A DNA stretch of 64,000 nt from Bin5 sp965204525 (GCA_965204525.1 OZ241994.1:3782001-3846000), one strand, 5' to 3'. Shown: positions 38,093 to 47,724, numbered from the stretch's first letter. Notes: a model not told the origin generated them from the sequence alone. Made by a program: numbers and translations.

Positions 38093-38686
38093 ATGGCTGC
38101 AATCACAGCACAGATGGTGAAGGAACTGCGAGGCGCGACGGGGGCTGGCATTCTCGACTGCAAGACGGCGCTGAACGAAAATAATGGCGATTTTGACAAA
38201 GCCGTCGAATATCTGCGCGAAAAGGGGCTGGCGGCCGCGGCCAAAAAGGCCGACCGCGACGCCCATGAAGGTATCATCGGCACCTATGTCCACCACGGCA
38301 GCAAGGTCGCCGCCATGGTCGAGCTCAACTGCGAAACCGATTTCGTAGCCCGCACCGAGCAGTTTCAGGAACTGGCGCGAGACCTGGCGATGCACATCGT
38401 GGCATCCAACCCGGAATACGTGGCTCGGGAAGAGGTTCCCACCGATATTCTGGACAGGGAAAAAGCCATCTACAAGGCCCAGGCGCAGGGCAGCGGCAAG
38501 CCCGAAAACATCCTTGATCGCATTGCCGAAGGCAAGCTGGAAAAATGGTACGGCGATGTCTGTCTGATGGAGCAGGAATACTTCAAAGACTCTGACAAAA
38601 ACGTCAAGGATGTCCTCGTCGAAAACATCGCCAGCCTTGGCGAAAATATCCAGGTCCGTCGCTTTAGTCGTCTGCAAATTGGCTAA
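38093..38686 (+). CDS. tsf: translation elongation factor Ts
   Basis: A 197-residue EF-Ts, the guanine-nucleotide exchange factor of EF-Tu. The N-terminal UBA-like domain (about 1-45, with V-K-E-L-R-G-A-T-G-A-G) is followed by the core with the T-D-F-V-A-R motif (about 82-87) that disrupts magnesium binding in EF-Tu. It is the short form, as in Thermus, lacking part of the dimerisation region of E. coli EF-Ts. AGGAGGAG precedes the ATG. It lies 241 bases after rpsB and is followed by a strong terminator. Confidence 0.97.
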   Translation: MAAITAQMVKELRGATGAGILDCKTALNENNGDFDKAVEYLREKGLAAAAKKADRDAHEGIIGTYVHHGSKVAAMVELNCETDFVARTEQFQELARDLAMHIVASNPEYVAREEVPTDILDREKAIYKAQAQGSGKPENILDRIAEGKLEKWYGDVCLMEQEYFKDSDKNVKDVLVENIASLGENIQVRRFSRLQIG

Positions 38687-38697
38687 ACGCCTCGCGA

Positions 38698-38730
38698 GTC
38701 CAGCCCAATCTCTTTGGGCTGGACTTTTTT
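38698..38730 (+). terminator. intrinsic terminator after tsf
   Basis: GTCCAGCCCA-(7-nt loop)-TGGGCTGGAC is followed by TTTTTT, starting 12 bases after the tsf stop. It separates rpsB-tsf from pyrH, at least partly. Confidence 0.9.
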
Positions 38731-38785
38731 GTGTCATTGTCGGCGCCCCGTCAGGAAGCGGCGCCCATTTCAAGGAGTTGTTGTA

Positions 38786-39505
38786 ATGGATGCTCTCAAA
38801 TACCGTCGCGTTCTGCTCAAAATGGGGGGCGAGGCGCTGGCCGGCGAAGGCGGATTCGGCATCGATCCCAGACGCGCCGAAGAAGCAGCCCGGAAGATCC
38901 AGGCGATCGTCAACCTGGGCGCAGAGGTGGCCCTGGTTATCGGCGGCGGCAACATGTGGCGGGGCAAGGAGGACGGCCTCGATCACGGCATGGAGCGGGT
39001 GACCGCCGACCACATCGGCATGCTGGGGACCGTGATGAACGCGCTCGCGCTGCAGGACGCCCTCGAGCGCGCCGGCCTGCCCACACGCGTCATGACCGGC
39101 ATCGAAATTCGAGCCGTGGCCGAACCCTACATTCAGCGCCGGGCCATTCGCCATCTGGAAAAGGGCCGTGTTGTCATCTTCGGCGCCGGCACCGGCAATC
39201 CCTACTTCACCACCGATACGGCAGCCAGTCTGCGGGCGATGGAGATCGACGCCGAAATCCTGATTAAAGCGACAAAGGTGGACGCAGTCTACGACAAAGA
39301 CCCGAAGGAAAACAGTGATGCCCGCCGCTTCAAACAGCTCTCCTATATCGACGCCCTCAACATGCGCATAGGCGTTATGGACAGTACCGCCATCGCCATG
39401 TGCATGGACAACAACCTGCCCATCTCGGTGGTCAATGTCTGGACTGAAGACGCTCTCGTAAAGGTCGTCAAGGGTGAGCCCGTCGGCACCGTCTTCTCCG
39501 GCTAA
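38786..39505 (+). CDS. pyrH: UMP kinase
   Basis: A 239-residue bacterial UMP kinase of the amino-acid-kinase fold, which makes UDP from UMP and ATP as a hexamer. The N-terminal L-K-M-G-G-E-A-L motif, the G-G-G-N-M-W-R-G loop (about 54-61) and the G-T-G-N-P-Y-F-T-T-D-T-A segment (about 135-146) that binds phosphate are all present. ATG 38786 follows AAGGAG at about 9 bases. A longer frame from 38714 runs through the tsf terminator and is rejected. It lies in the conserved tsf-pyrH-frr order. Confidence 0.96.
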   Translation: MDALKYRRVLLKMGGEALAGEGGFGIDPRRAEEAARKIQAIVNLGAEVALVIGGGNMWRGKEDGLDHGMERVTADHIGMLGTVMNALALQDALERAGLPTRVMTGIEIRAVAEPYIQRRAIRHLEKGRVVIFGAGTGNPYFTTDTAASLRAMEIDAEILIKATKVDAVYDKDPKENSDARRFKQLSYIDALNMRIGVMDSTAIAMCMDNNLPISVVNVWTEDALVKVVKGEPVGTVFSG

Positions 39506-39811
39506 GCCTCAGCCTGACAGCGTTGGCGCCCACCGGGTATCAAACATCGTTTTCCGTTTGTTCTGTACCTCTGCTAAAATATCAAGATAACTAAAGAACT
39601 GAGGAAGTGAAAGAACTCTATCCAGAAATTCCGATTGAGCCGTTCCTTCATATCTTGGATTTCCGGCGATATCCCGCGAGTTCAGCTTCAGCCGCCGACC
39701 CACCCCCCTGGCGCAATGGGCCATGCTGCCAACACCACCTGCAAGGGCCCCAAATGGCCTCAGGACTGTGAACAAGCCCCTTCGCGCCGCTGATGTGGAA
39801 GGAGTGCCGTT
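39506..39811. other. pyrH-frr intergenic region
   Basis: 306 bases without a supported gene. A TAAAAT at 39575-39580 could be a -10 for frr, but its -35 (TTTCCG) is poor. No stable hairpin with a U-tract was seen. Confidence 0.4.
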
Positions 39812-40369
39812 GTGATTGAAGACATTTTGGATGAAACACGCGATCGCATGAGTAAAGCGATCAACAGTTTGCAGTCAGACCTGATGACCATCCGCACAGG
39901 TCGGGCCAGCCCCGCGCTTGTGGAGCGCCTTAGCGTCGACTATCACGGCGTCCCGACCCCACTGATGCAGATCGCATCGATCTCGGTTCCGGAGGCGCAA
40001 ACTCTCCAGATTCGCCCCTATACACCAACCGACATCGGGGCGATCGAGCGGGCGATCGCCATGTCCGATATTGGTCTGACACCGAGCAACGACGGCAAGC
40101 AGATCCACCTGACAATCCCCCCATTGACCGAAGAACGCCGCCGCGACCTGACAAAACAGGTATCTCGGCGTGCCGAGGAGGCCCGCGTCGCAATTCGCAA
40201 CATCAGGCGGGATGCGATCAAAGATATGCGCTCATTTGAGGACGAGAGCCTGATCACCGAGGATGACCTGCGTGACGGCCAGGACCAGGCCCAGGAGGTC
40301 ACCAATGACTTCGTGGCCAACGTGGACGAAATTGCACGTGACAAAGAAACGGAAATCATGACCATCTGA
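39812..40369 (+). CDS. frr: ribosome recycling factor
   Basis: A 185-residue RRF, the usual length, which splits post-termination ribosomes with EF-G. It has the opening long helix, the hinge and beta domain with R-T-G-R-A-S-P-A-L (about 28-36), the P-P-L-T-E-E-R-R-R-D-L segment, and the R-x-x-R-R-D-A-I-K motif of helix 3. GTG 39812 has GGAAGGAG just upstream. It is separated from pyrH by about 300 bases but 22 bases from uppS. Confidence 0.97.
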   Translation: MIEDILDETRDRMSKAINSLQSDLMTIRTGRASPALVERLSVDYHGVPTPLMQIASISVPEAQTLQIRPYTPTDIGAIERAIAMSDIGLTPSNDGKQIHLTIPPLTEERRRDLTKQVSRRAEEARVAIRNIRRDAIKDMRSFEDESLITEDDLRDGQDQAQEVTNDFVANVDEIARDKETEIMTI

Positions 40370-40391
40370 CCGACAAGGAGTCAGTGTTCCC

Positions 40392-41156
40392 TTGAGCAGT
40401 CCCGATGTAGTTCGGCAGAGCCCGGATAACCTGATCGAAGACGCTTTCCCTCCTCTCGCCAGGGTTCCCTACCATGTAGGGATTATCATGGACGGGAATG
40501 GCCGCTGGGCAAAGGAAAGAGGCCTGATTCGATTTATCGGCCATCGCGCCGGCGTCGATAATATTCAGCCGGTCCTCGAGGCCTCTGTCGAATTCGGTAT
40601 CAAAGTCCTGACCATCTACGCCTTTTCCACCGAGAACTGGTCCCGTCCCATCGAGGAGGTATCGGGGCTGATGCGGCTTCTGGGAACGACGTTGCGCAAC
40701 CGGCTGCAGGAACTCCACGAGAACGGTGTGCAGATTCGCCACAGCGGACGCCTGACCGGTATCAGCGAAGAACTTCAGAAACAGATTCTGCACGCACTCG
40801 ATTACACCAAGCACAACGACAGAATCATCCTGAACGTGGCCTTCAACTACGGCGGACGCGGGGAGATCGTCGACGCCACCCGCCGCATCATCAGAGATGG
40901 AATCGACCCCGATTCTCTGAGCGAAGAGACCTTCAGCCGCTACCTGTACACGAACGGCCTGCCGGACCCGGATCTGATCATCCGGACCGGTGGAGATTGG
41001 CGGATGAGCAATTTTCTTATCTGGCAGTCAATTTACGCCGAGTACTACTCAACCCCGACATACTGGCCGACTTTCGACAAGGCGGAGTTATACAAAGCGC
41101 TGATCGAGTTCAATCGGCGCAGCCGTCGTTTTGGCGGCGTGCCCGATGCGGAATAG
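40392..41156 (+). CDS. uppS: undecaprenyl diphosphate synthase (cis-prenyltransferase)
   Basis: A 254-residue cis-prenyltransferase that makes the C55 lipid carrier for cell-wall polymers. The catalytic M-D-G-N-G-R-W-A motif places the magnesium-binding Asp at residue 34. The F-S-x-E-N-W motif and the C-terminal R-T-G-G-D-W-R-M-S-N-F-L block with the substrate arginines are intact. The start is TTG 40392, supported by AAGGAG about 10 bases upstream. It lies in the common frr-uppS-cdsA order. Confidence 0.96.
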   Translation: MSSPDVVRQSPDNLIEDAFPPLARVPYHVGIIMDGNGRWAKERGLIRFIGHRAGVDNIQPVLEASVEFGIKVLTIYAFSTENWSRPIEEVSGLMRLLGTTLRNRLQELHENGVQIRHSGRLTGISEELQKQILHALDYTKHNDRIILNVAFNYGGRGEIVDATRRIIRDGIDPDSLSEETFSRYLYTNGLPDPDLIIRTGGDWRMSNFLIWQSIYAEYYSTPTYWPTFDKAELYKALIEFNRRSRRFGGVPDAE

Positions 41157-41233
41157 ACTCTTCCACTTTGCAGAACGTCCCAAGCCCCTTCTCCCCCTGA
41201 ACCTTGTAGTCCTGTAATCGGATACTGTTAACG

Positions 41234-42112
41234 GTGAAACGACGAGTCATCGCTGGCCTGATTGCGCTGGTTCCGGTCTTGCTCGCGCTCTGGTACGGCG
41301 GTCTGTGGTGGGTACTCCTGCTCACCTTCTTCACATCGCTGGGGGCATATGAATACTTTGTCCTGATCGAGAGGCGCGGCTACAGGCCGGCCCGCTGGTA
41401 CGGCTTCGCCTGGACGCTGGCGCTGATGTTCTCCTTTTGGTCTCTCGTCCCGGTCGAGCCGGAGCTTGTCCTCACATTCGGCTTCATCATCATCTTTATC
41501 CGTATCCTGCTGTCTCAACAGGGCTCTCCCCCGCAGGAGGACAGCAGCAGCCCGGACGCAAAAGACCCGCTTCAACCTGAAACAGAGACTGCCGCGCAAG
41601 GGCAGGACCATAAGCCATTTCGCAACTGGGCGCTCACCGTTGCCGGCGCCAGCTACATCGGCCTCATGATGGGGCAGGCTTTGGCCCTGCGCCTCCTTCC
41701 CAACGGTCTCTACTGGATGCTGCTCGCTCTCGGCGTCACGATGGTCAATGACAGCGCCGCCTACTTTGTCGGTGTCACCATCGGCCGCAGGCGAATTCTG
41801 CCCGCGCTCAGTCCCAAGAAGAGCTGGGAAGGAACCGTCGGTGGCTGGGTTGCGGCGGCACTTACCGGCGCAGCGGTGGCGTTCTGGTCACCGCTCGATC
41901 TTGCGGTCTGGCTTGGCGCGCTGATAGGGCTGGTGGGCGGAATCCTCGCGCTCTTCGGCGATCTGGCCATCAGCATGCTCAAACGACAGATCGGCGTCAA
42001 GGATAGCGGCGTCTTCCTTCCCGGCCACGGCGGATTCCTCGACCGGCTCGACAGCATCATGTTCGTGCTGCCGTTTGTCTTTCAGATGGCCCTGCTTCTC
42101 GGCGCAGCGTAG
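41234..42112 (+). CDS. cdsA: phosphatidate cytidylyltransferase (CDP-diglyceride synthase)
   Basis: A 292-residue integral membrane enzyme that makes CDP-diacylglycerol from CTP and phosphatidate. The family signature S-x-x-K-R with K-D-S-G and L-P-G-H-G-G-F-L-D-R-L-D-S lies near residues 250-280. About eight helices are predicted. A hydrophilic, Gln/Ser/Pro/Glu-rich insert of about 35 residues (about 95-130) sits between helices and is unusual. GTG 41234 is the start. The Shine-Dalgarno is weak. The gene ends three bases before a convergent gene, with no room for a separate terminator. Confidence 0.95.
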   Translation: MKRRVIAGLIALVPVLLALWYGGLWWVLLLTFFTSLGAYEYFVLIERRGYRPARWYGFAWTLALMFSFWSLVPVEPELVLTFGFIIIFIRILLSQQGSPPQEDSSSPDAKDPLQPETETAAQGQDHKPFRNWALTVAGASYIGLMMGQALALRLLPNGLYWMLLALGVTMVNDSAAYFVGVTIGRRRILPALSPKKSWEGTVGGWVAAALTGAAVAFWSPLDLAVWLGALIGLVGGILALFGDLAISMLKRQIGVKDSGVFLPGHGGFLDRLDSIMFVLPFVFQMALLLGAA

Positions 42113-42115
42113 CTC

Positions 42116-43915
42116 TTATTCATCCTCGTCCGAGGCGCGGCCCTCCCACAGGCTGCGCATTTCCGGGCAGCGCTCCAGCAACGGCTCCAACCTGCCTGCA
42201 TCCTCCACCCGGCCCGACTTGAGCACAACGATCTGATCCGCGCGCCGCAGGAGAGGCCGTCGATGGGAAACGACCAGATAGGTGGCGTCCTGCCGCGCGA
42301 AAAGCCGCTCCCACAGCTGTTGCTCGGTCTCCACATCCAGCGCGCTCGACAGATCGTCACACACCAGCAACGCCGCCTGGCGGATGAACATGCGCGCCGC
42401 CGCGGCCCGCTGCCGCTGGCCGCCGGACAGCCTTACGCCACGCGGCCCCACCACCGTCTCCAACCCGTTCTCAAACTGCTCAAGATCCGATTCCAGCGCC
42501 GCCGCCCGCACCGCCTGCGCAACCTCCGTATCCTCCACATCCAGCCCCAGCAAAATATTCTCCCGCAACGATTCGCTGAACAGGCTCGGTGTCTGCGATA
42601 TGTACGCGCTCACCGGCGGCACAAAGAAAGATGCCGGTTCGTCGATCACGCGCCCGTTCCAGTGGACTTTGCCGGATTCGGCCGGCAGCAGCCCCAGCAG
42701 GACCCGCAGCAGCGTCGTTTTGCCCGCGCCGATCCGGCCCGTTACCACCGTAAAACTGCCCCGCTCCAGATGCAGATCGATATCGACGATCCCCTTCTCC
42801 GATCCGGGGAAGCAGTACGTCAGGCCGGAGACCGAGAGAGTCTGCAGCGGTTCGGCCCCAACTGGCGAAATGTCCTCTGCCGAAGGAAAGGCGCCGCTCA
42901 GATGGATCGGTGTTTTACGCACCAGGGCGGAGGGTTGCGACCCCTGTAGCAGCCGGTCCATGCGCTCGATCGAGACCCCTGCCTGTTTCCAGCGCGCGAA
43001 AAATACGCCGATTGTATTGATCATGTTGGTGACGTAAGTCAGGTAGTAGGCAAACAGGGAGAAATCGCCGATCGTGAACGAGCCATCCCGCAGCGCCGAG
43101 CCCGCAAGCAGCAGGATCAGCCCCATACCGACGTTCGCAACATTGTGAAAGGTCGAGTTGAGAACCTCGTTGAAGAGACGATCGCGCAGCGCGTTCTTGC
43201 GGCGGTTCTCGTTCAACGCCCCGAACTGCGCCAGCATACTCTCCTCCGCGCCGGCCACCTGCACCGCCTGCACGTGCTCAAACATCTCACCGATGAAACC
43301 GGTCACATCGCCGGCCGCGGACCGGTTGGCCTCACGATACTGCTGGACTCTGACCCTCGCCAGATTGGCCACCGCGACCACGAGCAGCAGCGGCAGGAAG
43401 GCGAAGATCGTGACGCTCAGATTGATGCGCGCCATCGTGATCAGCGCGACCACCCCAAAGCTGCCCGTTGCCAGCAAGAAGAGCGCCCACACGGTGAAAT
43501 TGCCCACCTCATCCGCATCCTCGCGGAAGCGGCTGATCGCCTCGCCGGTAGAGCTGGGCAACGAGCGCGCGCCCGGCATGCTGAGAATGTGCTCGAGCAG
43601 ATTCTTGCGCATCGTGGCCGCGGTGCTGAAGGTCCAGCGAAAAAAGACGTACATATCGGTAAATATCAGCCCGTTGCGCAGAAGCGCAACCCCCAGCATC
43701 ACTGCGGCCCAGGGGTTCGGTCCCCAGGCCAGTGGAGCCGAGCCCGTCAGCGAATCGAAGTAGAAGCGAATGATCAGCCCGGTCGCTTGGAATATCCCGA
43801 CAAACACGACTATCCGTATCACTGTCGTCAGTGAATACAGGCCGGGAAAACAGCGGATCAGGCCCCACCAGGCGCTGACCACCGAAATCGGCGGACGCTC
43901 AGATACCTGCGTCAT
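42116..43915 (-). CDS. ABC exporter-type half transporter with Asp-for-Glu Walker B
   Basis: A 599-residue half transporter: membrane domain (about 20-320) and ATPase with Walker A GRIGAGKTT, canonical signature LSGGQ-R-Q-R, Walker B L-L-V-C-D-D (the catalytic Glu is Asp) and switch V-S-H-R. The start overlaps the stop of the upstream partner gene by four bases (ATGA). With that partner, which has a normal Walker B but an LSAGE signature, it should form a heterodimer with one consensus and one degenerate ATP site. It belongs to the heterodimeric multidrug/lipid exporter class. The substrate is unknown. Confidence 0.88.
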   Translation of the reverse strand: MTQVSERPPISVVSAWWGLIRCFPGLYSLTTVIRIVVFVGIFQATGLIIRFYFDSLTGSAPLAWGPNPWAAVMLGVALLRNGLIFTDMYVFFRWTFSTAATMRKNLLEHILSMPGARSLPSSTGEAISRFREDADEVGNFTVWALFLLATGSFGVVALITMARINLSVTIFAFLPLLLVVAVANLARVRVQQYREANRSAAGDVTGFIGEMFEHVQAVQVAGAEESMLAQFGALNENRRKNALRDRLFNEVLNSTFHNVANVGMGLILLLAGSALRDGSFTIGDFSLFAYYLTYVTNMINTIGVFFARWKQAGVSIERMDRLLQGSQPSALVRKTPIHLSGAFPSAEDISPVGAEPLQTLSVSGLTYCFPGSEKGIVDIDLHLERGSFTVVTGRIGAGKTTLLRVLLGLLPAESGKVHWNGRVIDEPASFFVPPVSAYISQTPSLFSESLRENILLGLDVEDTEVAQAVRAAALESDLEQFENGLETVVGPRGVRLSGGQRQRAAAARMFIRQAALLVCDDLSSALDVETEQQLWERLFARQDATYLVVSHRRPLLRRADQIVVLKSGRVEDAGRLEPLLERCPEMRSLWEGRASDEDE

Positions 43916-45726
43916 CTATCCAACTCCTCTATACCCAACTGCAACAGGCGATGGTAGTGGGAGGCAGGGTCCGATGCCAGCGCGCCCCGATCGCCCTGCT
44001 CCCGGATCTCTCCATTTTCCACGATCACGATTCTGTCCGCCCGCTGCACCGTGGAAAGACGGTGCGCGATAAGAATGCTCGTCCGGTCGCTGAGCAGCCG
44101 CGTCACCGCCCTTTCCAGGAAGGCCTCCGTCGCCGGGTCCAGCCGCGAAGATGCTTCGTCCAGGACGATGACCCCCGGATCCCGCAAAAATATACGCGTA
44201 AAGGCCACAAGCTGCGACTCCCCCGCAGACAGCCCGCCGCTGCCGATCTGCAACTGCGCGTCCAAGCCATCGCCCAGAGAGGCATACCACTCGGCAAGCC
44301 CCAGCTCATCGATGGCCTCCCAAATGTGTGCATCGGGCACGCTCCTGTCAAAGAAGGTCAGGTTGTCCCGAATTGAGGCTTGAAACAGTTGTACGTTCTG
44401 GGTCACCATCGCCACCTGCGCGCGCAGCTGATGCAGAGGCCACTGGCGCACATCCCTCCCTGCCACCAGCACACGGCCGCTGTCCACGTCATACAGGCGC
44501 AGCAACAGCCGCGCCAGTGTCGTCTTGCCGCTGCCCGTGCGCCCCAGCAGGCCCAACACCTCCTTTGCCTCCAACCGCAGCTGGAACCCATCCAGCGCGA
44601 ACTGCCCCAGTCCCGCTGTTGCTTCCTCCGGAGGCGCGTCCATCGGATAGGCAAAGCGCACCTGCTCGAACTCCACAGCCAGTGCGCCTGCCGGCCTGAT
44701 GCCGTCGCTTCCTTGCCGCGAATCCTCCCCGGCAGCAGCTGCCGCCGTCCCGACCAGGCGGCTCTCCGTCGCAAACAACTCCTGTATGCGGGCGATGCCA
44801 GCCCCGGCGCGCTGGAACTGCTCAAACTCCTGCGCGATCCGTTCAATCGGCTGCGAGATCAAATTGGTATAGTGAAAGATGAGATAGACCGTCCCAATCG
44901 TGAGCGCGCCGCTGAAATATAGAGACGCGCCGACGACAAAGGCGATGGCGTCCCCGACCGAAAAGAGAAACCAGGCGATGTTGATCATCGAGAAGCCCAA
45001 CAGCTCTGCCCGTATCGTCGTCTGCCAGAACGTACGCAGGAGTTGATGGAAGCGGAAGAGCGTGAACACGCGCGCATTGCTGGCGCGGATGTCCTCGGTG
45101 CCGGCCAGGCGTTCTTCGACAAAGCCGAAGAAGCGGGCACTCGCCTCGCGCGAGCGTTGCCAGTGGGGCACGGCCAGGTTGCGCAGCCGCGCCAGCACCA
45201 GCAGCGTGATTACCACGAAGACGCCGATCGCGGCGCCAACCCGCATATCTTCGCGCAGCAGCACCACCAGCACGCCGATGAGCAGGAGGCCGTTGCCGAA
45301 GAGCTGCACCACCAGTTGAGCGAAGAAACGCGTCAGCGCGTTGATGTCGCCGTCAATGCGCTCGATCATTTCGCCGGGCGTATGCTGCTGATGAAACGTG
45401 AGATCCAGGCGCAGACAGTGCCGGGCCAGGTCGCGGCGCAGCGCGTTGGTCGCCCGCCACCCTACATTCTCTGCCAGGACAGTGCTGCTGACCGCCGCCA
45501 CCTGTTGGACGGCGGCAATGCCGATAAACAGCAGCGCCAGGCGCGTAAGAAGATCCATCGAACCCCCGGCCAGCGCCGAATCCAGAAAACGACGCATGAT
45601 CAAGGGGTTGATCAACTGGAGAAGGATATTGATGCAGAGGAGCAACAAGAGCAGAAGCGTCTGCCCCAACTGCGGGCGCAGATAGCGGACGAGCAGACGC
45701 CAATATAGCTGTAGGGACGGACGCAT
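43912..45726 (-). CDS. ABC exporter-type half transporter, catalytically competent subunit
   Basis: A 604-residue half transporter: membrane domain (about 15-310) and ATPase with GRTGSGKTT, signature LSAGE-S-Q-L, Walker B I-V-L-D-E-A and switch I-A-H-R. The ATPase is preceded by a low-complexity linker. ATG 45726 has TGGAGG six bases upstream and is preferred over GTG 45747. It forms a coupled pair with the gene at 42116. Its motif pattern matches that of the protein at 19820, so both exporters in the window follow the same asymmetric plan. Confidence 0.88.
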   Translation of the reverse strand: MRPSLQLYWRLLVRYLRPQLGQTLLLLLLLCINILLQLINPLIMRRFLDSALAGGSMDLLTRLALLFIGIAAVQQVAAVSSTVLAENVGWRATNALRRDLARHCLRLDLTFHQQHTPGEMIERIDGDINALTRFFAQLVVQLFGNGLLLIGVLVVLLREDMRVGAAIGVFVVITLLVLARLRNLAVPHWQRSREASARFFGFVEERLAGTEDIRASNARVFTLFRFHQLLRTFWQTTIRAELLGFSMINIAWFLFSVGDAIAFVVGASLYFSGALTIGTVYLIFHYTNLISQPIERIAQEFEQFQRAGAGIARIQELFATESRLVGTAAAAAGEDSRQGSDGIRPAGALAVEFEQVRFAYPMDAPPEEATAGLGQFALDGFQLRLEAKEVLGLLGRTGSGKTTLARLLLRLYDVDSGRVLVAGRDVRQWPLHQLRAQVAMVTQNVQLFQASIRDNLTFFDRSVPDAHIWEAIDELGLAEWYASLGDGLDAQLQIGSGGLSAGESQLVAFTRIFLRDPGVIVLDEASSRLDPATEAFLERAVTRLLSDRTSILIAHRLSTVQRADRIVIVENGEIREQGDRGALASDPASHYHRLLQLGIEELDR

Positions 45727-45803
45727 CGCGTGCCTCCAGGGGGACACAGAGGAACGTCAGCGAGTTTAGCGAACTGTGATCCGAGTCTGTTTCGCCCGCG
45801 GCC

Positions 45804-46484
45804 TCAGGCAGAGGAAGCGCTGCAGGCATCCCGCAGCGCGGTCAAATTCTCACCAACACTCTTGTCAGCGTTGAAAACGGCGCTGCCGGCAACGATAACA
45901 TTGGCGCCGTTGCGCAGCACGTCCCGGATATTGTCCGCGCCAATGCCGCCGTCCACTTCCAGATCACAGGTGGGGTTGTACTCATCCAGCAGCTTGCGTG
46001 TGCGCCGCAGTTTGCTGGTCATCGTCTGGATAAAGCGCTGGCCGCCGAAGCCGGGATTGACACTCATAACCAGTACCTGGTCGACAAAGGGAGCGATCTC
46101 GCGAACACTCTCGATCGGGGTGGAAGGGTTCACAGCCACGCCAACCTGGCAGCCCAGATCGACGATCTGCTGGACGGCTCGATGCAGATGAACACACGCT
46201 TCCAGGTGGACGGTGATGATATTCGCGCCGGCGTTTGCGAATGCATCCAAATGCCGTTCCGGCTCCTCGATCATCAAGTGTACGTCCAGGGGCAGCTGCG
46301 TGATCCGGTTGGCCGCCTCCACCACCAGCGGTCCGAAGGTGATATTGGGCACAAATCTCCCATCCATGACATCCAGATGGAGCAGGTCGGCGCCGCCCTC
46401 TTCTGCCGCCTGAATCTGCTCCTGCAGACGACCGAAATCAGCGGTAAGAATGGACGGGGCCAGTTTGACCGCATGCGCCACCAT
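45804..46484 (-). CDS. rpe: ribulose-phosphate 3-epimerase
   Basis: A 226-residue TIM-barrel enzyme that interconverts ribulose 5-phosphate and xylulose 5-phosphate. It has L-A-P-S-I-L-x-A-D-F at the start, H-L-D-V-M-D-G (about 36-42) with the metal and catalytic Asp, V-H-L-M-I, V-N-P-G-F-G-G-Q (phosphate loop) and V-D-G-G-I with the second catalytic Asp. ATG 46484 lies 8 bases after GAGGAGG. An upstream GTG overlaps that site and is rejected. It lies 13 bases from the M50 protease gene, in one transcript with it. Confidence 0.95.
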   Translation of the reverse strand: MVAHAVKLAPSILTADFGRLQEQIQAAEEGGADLLHLDVMDGRFVPNITFGPLVVEAANRITQLPLDVHLMIEEPERHLDAFANAGANIITVHLEACVHLHRAVQQIVDLGCQVGVAVNPSTPIESVREIAPFVDQVLVMSVNPGFGGQRFIQTMTSKLRRTRKLLDEYNPTCDLEVDGGIGADNIRDVLRNGANVIVAGSAVFNADKSVGENLTALRDACSASSA

Positions 46485-46497
46485 CGCAAGCACCTCC

Positions 46498-47724
46498 TCA
46501 ATTTATGTCGAGAGTGGACCGGGCTTCAGGAGGGGAGGCCGCCGCCTGGCCGCCTGGCCCCCCTGCGATTGTGTCTTCTCGTTCCTTGGCCGCGCCCATT
46601 ACCTGAATCAGCTCACTGATGTCGTCCAGGGTAATCAGTCCCAGAAACTGATTCTGATCCTGGACGATGATGACCCGGCTCCCCGCCTCCAACATCTGTT
46701 CCCATACGTCAGCCAGGGTCGTATCCCCGCTGGTGACGGGCACCCGCGCCCGTGGAATCATCACGTCGACGATTCGCCCATCCTGCCCCTGCCCGCGCAG
46801 CGTCGCCACAAGTCGCGGGCGAGTGAGCACGCCGACCAGATTATTGCCCAGGTCGTGTACCGGAAAATCTCCTTGGTAGGTCGTCATGATATAGTCGACC
46901 GCCCGGCTGATCGGTTCGCTCGTATACAGCACATGCGCATCCTTGTTCACAGCCTGGCGAGCGCTGAAATCCTTCAGTACATAGCGGCTCTGCACCGCCT
47001 CCAACTCGCCGCGGCCGCCCACGTAGACGAAAAACGCAACCATCAGCAGAAAAATGCCGCCCCCGGAGATGCCCCAGATTGCGAACAATATCGCCATGCC
47101 CCGTCCAATCAGAACGGCAATTCGCGTCGCCGCAACATACCGCAGACGCAACGCCAGCAGGGCGCGCAGGATGCGTCCGCCATCCATCGGGAACGCCGGC
47201 AACAGATTGAAAATGCCCAGCAGGAGATTCGTGCCCGCCAGCGTAAGCAATAGACCGCCCACGCTCATCGACTGTGCTGTGCGCATCAGGGCCGAAATCA
47301 ACGCCCACATCGTACCGGTGCGCATACTCATGGACACCACCAGCAGCGCGGCCGGCAGCAGCACTGCGGCCAGCGCGAAGTTGACCGCCGGGCCGGCGAT
47401 CGCGATCAGAAACTCCTGCATCGGTTTGCGGGGCATGCGCTCCAACTGGGCCACCCCGCCAATAGGCAACAGTGTAATATGCGGTACATTGACTCCGAAA
47501 TATTTCGCCATAATAGCGTGGCCGAACTCATGCAAGACCACACAGACAAAAAGCAGCAGAATGACGACGACGCCGTAGATTGCGCCGACCGCCAAATTGC
47601 TGGCGTTGCGACTGAAGAGAAACGCCCCGTAAAAGAGAATCAGGATAAAGGACCAGTGGACCTGAATATCGACACCCCAGATTCGGGCGATCTTCAATGA
47701 ATTTCCCATTTGTATGTCTTTCAT
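46498..47724 (-). CDS. site-2-type (M50) membrane metalloprotease with CBS domains
   Basis: About 408 residues. The zinc motif H-E-F-G-H lies in the second helix and the third ligand in P-M-D-G-G near residue 200, as in SpoIVFB/Rip3-type intramembrane proteases. About six helices are followed by a C-terminal pair of CBS domains (about 250-385). A short Gly/Pro/Ala tail ends the protein. CBS pairs bind adenine nucleotides and may gate the protease. Two starts are possible, 47724 (M-K-D-I) and 47709 (M-G-N-S), and neither has a strong Shine-Dalgarno. The substrate is unknown. Such proteases often cleave anti-sigma factors or small membrane proteins. Confidence 0.9.
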   Translation of the reverse strand: MKDIQMGNSLKIARIWGVDIQVHWSFILILFYGAFLFSRNASNLAVGAIYGVVVILLLFVCVVLHEFGHAIMAKYFGVNVPHITLLPIGGVAQLERMPRKPMQEFLIAIAGPAVNFALAAVLLPAALLVVSMSMRTGTMWALISALMRTAQSMSVGGLLLTLAGTNLLLGIFNLLPAFPMDGGRILRALLALRLRYVAATRIAVLIGRGMAILFAIWGISGGGIFLLMVAFFVYVGGRGELEAVQSRYVLKDFSARQAVNKDAHVLYTSEPISRAVDYIMTTYQGDFPVHDLGNNLVGVLTRPRLVATLRGQGQDGRIVDVMIPRARVPVTSGDTTLADVWEQMLEAGSRVIIVQDQNQFLGLITLDDISELIQVMGAAKEREDTIAGGPGGQAAASPPEARSTLDIN

